Shown: positions 15,181-16,925 of the stretch, piece by piece
Layout: the number at the start of each line of letters is the position of its first letter
How positions within the stretch are numbered: position 1 is the first letter of the stretch
Source: Marinagarivorans sp. UBA5868
GTDB taxonomy: Bacteria > Pseudomonadota > Gammaproteobacteria > Pseudomonadales > Cellvibrionaceae
Assembly (NCBI GenBank): GCA_002432095.1
Contig: DJFQ01000178.1
Span: 1-16,925 of the forward strand
Reading direction: 5' to 3'
Length of the DNA: 16,925 bases
Translations under genes and position numbers: made by a program
Notes under the pieces: model-generated
What the model was told of the DNA's origin: nothing
Databases searched by the model: none
The model's input: only the letters and a program-made list of their open reading frames with translations

Positions 15181-15231
15181 AGGCAAGACTGGCGAATAAT
15201 AATAACGTCGCGCCAGTTAATGCCTTTCTTC
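15181..15231 (+). terminator. Long imperfect hairpin with T-rich tail between convergent genes
   Basis: AGGCA (15181-15185) pairs with TGCCT (15221-15225), and inside it ACTGGCG (15188-15194) pairs with CGCCAGT (15211-15217), leaving a 16-nt loop. The tail TTCTTC is pyrimidine-rich. It is a plausible weak terminator for the rightward coiled-coil gene, positioned before the convergent ygfX end. Confidence 0.45.
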
Positions 15232-15245
15232 TAATGCCTACTTTC
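15218..15245. repeat. Tandem 14-bp duplication
   Basis: TAATGCCTTTCTTC (15218-15231) is followed directly by TAATGCCTACTTTC (15232-15245), 12 of 14 bases identical, and then by a partial third start TAATCG. It lies at the downstream arm of the hairpin between the convergent genes. Confidence 0.7.
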
Positions 15246-15256
15246 TAATCGACCGC

Positions 15257-15664
15257 CTAACTGCGGCAACGCAGCCATACTCTCAATCGGCGCAGATCAT
15301 CGGCCGCAGCCGTATCCCACAGCAGTGGCAAATGCAGGGTTCGAGTAGAGTTGCGCAAATGCAAAATCACCATTCTGCGCGTGACGACCGTTTGATAGCC
15401 GCCTACCCATTCGGTTTCGCCAGTGGCTGAGGCCAACCGATAAGACTGCGGCAATATCTGAAGGCGCTGAACAGATGCTAGCAGCTGCCACTCCCGCCAT
15501 ACGCGCCAACCAAGTCCTACCAATCCGCAAAGCAGGAAAGTTTTCAGCCAGGTCGGCGTTGACGAGAAAATCAGCAAAATTCCTGTCAGCCCGTACAGCA
15601 GGCTCAAACCACCGACAAAGACGCGCGATGGACGCAGAGGAATATCAAGAAGCGGAACGCTCAC
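15257..15664 (-). CDS. ygfX: YgfX/CptA-type membrane protein
   Basis: A 135-residue inner-membrane protein with two closely spaced hydrophobic helices (about residues 15-34 and 38-55) followed by a cytoplasmic domain rich in short beta strands. Identification rests on this topology and on its overlap with sdhE, the standard ygfX partner. Sequence similarity in this family is low. In E. coli YgfX was proposed as the toxin of a toxin-antitoxin pair with SdhE, and a role linked to SdhE-dependent flavinylation has also been suggested; the function is not settled. I choose GTG 15664, which has AGGAG at 8-nt spacing within the end of sdhE and overlaps it by 20 bp. TTG 15670 sits too close to that site. 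Translational coupling to sdhE is likely. Confidence 0.78.
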   Translation of the reverse strand: MSVPLLDIPLRPSRVFVGGLSLLYGLTGILLIFSSTPTWLKTFLLCGLVGLGWRVWREWQLLASVQRLQILPQSYRLASATGETEWVGGYQTVVTRRMVILHLRNSTRTLHLPLLWDTAAADDLRRLRVWLRCRS

Positions 15665-15896
15665 GGGCAAAGCTCCTGACCCGGTCGACGATCTCTCTCA
15701 GCGACTCATCGTCAGGCTCCTGACGATGAAGAAACCAAGCAAACAAATCCTGATCCTCGCTGTCCAGTAAGCGGGCATAAGCCGCCTGATCCGCTTCGCT
15801 CAAAGTCGGGTAAGCGCCTTCAACAAAGGGCATCAAAATAAGATCCAGCTCCAGCATGCCGCGGCGGCTGGCCCAACGTAAACGGTTGTATTCCAC
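15645..15896 (-). CDS. sdhE: FAD assembly factor SdhE
   Basis: An 83-residue helical protein that promotes covalent attachment of FAD to succinate dehydrogenase (and fumarate reductase) flavoprotein subunits. The hallmark RGMLELD lies at residues 12-18, containing the RGxxE motif needed for flavinylation, and the five-helix pattern with LDSEDQDLFAWFL near 45-57 fits the family. The start is GTG 15896, preceded by a weak GAG-containing site; the length matches other SdhE proteins. A perfect TATAAT lies just upstream on the same strand. ygfX overlaps its end, and ygfZ is divergent 94 bp away, the arrangement known from E. coli. The sdh genes themselves are not in the window. Confidence 0.93.
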   Translation of the reverse strand: MEYNRLRWASRRGMLELDLILMPFVEGAYPTLSEADQAAYARLLDSEDQDLFAWFLHRQEPDDESLREIVDRVRSFARERSAS

Positions 15897-15930
15897 AATT
15901 CACACTCTACATCTGTCGCAAAAAGCCCGT

Positions 15931-15936
15931 ATTATA
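15931..15936 (-). promoter_or_regulatory. -10 box of the sdhE-ygfX promoter
   Basis: Read leftward, this is a perfect TATAAT, 34 bp before the sdhE start, giving a leader of about 28 nt. The upstream TTGAAA is only 13 bp away and TTTTGA 15 bp, so the -35 element is poor. The same stretch read rightward gives TATTAT (15930-15935), which could contribute to ygfZ transcription in a 94-bp divergent gap. Confidence 0.5.
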
Positions 15937-15990
15937 CGGCACCTCACCCTTTCAAAACCCATCGTTTACCCACCGGTGTCTCACTCTCTT

Positions 15991-16925
15991 ATGAACGAAT
16001 GGCTTGAGTTTGTCTCTACTCACCCCCCTCAAAATGCCCAGGCAAATCTCCGCATGGTGGCCATGCATGAACATCGGCTTTTGCAGGTGACAGGCCGGGA
16101 TGCCGTGACGTTTTTGCAGGGCCAGTTGACCTGCGACCTGCGCCGTCTTGAACAGCAGGAAGTGCTTCTCGGCGCTCACTGCAACGCCAAAGGCCGCATG
16201 ATCAGCAGCGAGGTTCTCGCCAGGATGGATGAAACGACCATCGGTTTGCGGCTGCGAGCTAATATCGCCGAACCGGCACTGGCAGCGCTGAAAAAATACA
16301 TCGTGTTCTCTAAAGCCGCTATTGCGCCGGCGGATTTGGTAGCGATAGCCCTGTTGGGTGACACAACCCAAATGTCATCCCTCGGCGATATACCGGAGCG
16401 CGGACGATCCGCCTCCCGCGATGGCCTGATTCTCTTACATCATCAATCAGGATTAGTTGAGATCTGGGCTACCGCGACGCGAGCCATGACACTCTGGCAG
16501 GCACTTTTACCTCACACTGGTGGCATGGAAACATCCGATCTCAACCATCACTGGGTTGAAAACGGCATCACCGAAGTGCAAGCGGCCACGGCGGAAGAAT
16601 TCATCCCTCAAATGCTCAACTATCAGCTGATCGACGGCATCAGCTTTAAAAAAGGCTGTTACACCGGCCAGGAAATCATTGCGCGAATGCAATATCGCGG
16701 GCAATTGAAGAAACATACGTATCGAATCACCGGAGCGCTCAGCGATGGCCTCCCCGTGGGCGGACAACTGGTAACGGTCAGCGATCACGAAAAGACGGCG
16801 GCAACAGTCGTTGCAAGCGCGAACGGCGCTGCAGAATGGACGGGACTGGTAGTGGCCAACAGCGAAATATACGAGGCGAAAACGTCATTGATGGCGAAAA
16901 ATTCGGGGGCTAAATTCGAGTGGGC
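15991..16925 (+). CDS. ygfZ: Folate-binding protein YgfZ (GcvT-like), cut by window edge
   Basis: The reading frame stays open from ATG 15991 to the right edge, giving 311 codons. YgfZ is a tetrahydrofolate-binding protein that supports iron-sulfur enzymes and tRNA modification, such as MiaB activity. The signature KGCYTGQE is at residues 221-228 with the conserved cysteine at 223, near Cys228 of the E. coli protein. Upstream, FLQGQLTCDL and the GAHCNAKGRMIS segment match the GcvT-like N-terminal fold. The protein is nearly complete; E. coli YgfZ has 326 residues. No purine-rich ribosome binding site precedes ATG 15991, so initiation may be weak. ATG 16054 or 16063, in frame, is an alternative, but starting there would shorten the usual N-terminus. 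Divergent from sdhE. Confidence 0.92.
   Translation, partial: MNEWLEFVSTHPPQNAQANLRMVAMHEHRLLQVTGRDAVTFLQGQLTCDLRRLEQQEVLLGAHCNAKGRMISSEVLARMDETTIGLRLRANIAEPALAALKKYIVFSKAAIAPADLVAIALLGDTTQMSSLGDIPERGRSASRDGLILLHHQSGLVEIWATATRAMTLWQALLPHTGGMETSDLNHHWVENGITEVQAATAEEFIPQMLNYQLIDGISFKKGCYTGQEIIARMQYRGQLKKHTYRITGALSDGLPVGGQLVTVSDHEKTAATVVASANGAAEWTGLVVANSEIYEAKTSLMAKNSGAKFEW

Noticed and set aside
15257..15896. sdhE-ygfX as a toxin-antitoxin system
   Set aside because: The conserved RGxxE motif in SdhE marks it as the flavinylation factor. The toxin-antitoxin interpretation was proposed for E. coli but is not supported by anything visible here.

Overview
The window looks like a chromosomal segment of a Gram-negative gammaproteobacterium, most likely a polysaccharide-degrading member of the Cellvibrionales (Saccharophagus/Teredinibacter/Cellvibrio neighbourhood). 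The taxonomic guess is inference. It rests on the divergent sdhE-ygfX / ygfZ block typical of Gammaproteobacteria combined with a cellobiose phosphorylase and its own sodium symporter. I see no insertion sequence, phage gene, tRNA, rRNA or CRISPR array.

Layout. (1) Positions 1-2677, all leftward: a cnoX/ybbN-type thioredoxin-TPR chaperone, then serC (phosphoserine aminotransferase of the form usual in alphaproteobacteria and methanogens), then the first 70 codons of serA (3-phosphoglycerate dehydrogenase), cut by the window edge. serC and serA are two successive steps of serine synthesis. (2) Positions 3216-8727: a polyhydroxybutyrate (PHB) locus. phaB (acetoacetyl-CoA reductase) is rightward. 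Facing it leftward are two phasin genes, phaR (repressor), phaC (class I synthase) and hbdH (3-hydroxybutyrate dehydrogenase). hbdH and phaC are 15 bp apart and form an operon. A terminator with a T run on each strand separates phaB from the phasins, next to six degenerate 19-20 bp repeats. The upstream phasin gene has a readable sigma70 promoter with a CTGC-N3-GCAG palindrome at the expected transcription start, which fits a PhaR operator. No beta-ketothiolase (phaA) is in the window. (3) Positions 8780-14474: a DUF4380 (galactose-mutarotase-like) gene leftward, and divergent from it a sodium:solute symporter and a GH94 cellobiose phosphorylase, ending in a strong terminator. This reads as uptake and cytoplasmic phosphorolysis of cellobiose. 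(4) Positions 14603-16925: an unrecognised small coiled-coil protein, then ygfX and sdhE (overlapping, leftward), divergent from ygfZ, which runs off the right edge.

How it fits together: cellobiose is imported and split to glucose-1-phosphate plus glucose. Glycolytic carbon can feed serine (serA/serC) or acetyl-CoA, which PhaB and PhaC store as PHB granules coated by phasins under PhaR control. HbdH returns 3-hydroxybutyrate to acetoacetate. Most of the window is ordinary metabolism. The points most worth a second look are the Lys/Ala-rich phasin tail, the phasin operator, the repeat array behind phaB, the rightward terminators without a rightward gene near serC, and the orphan coiled-coil gene.
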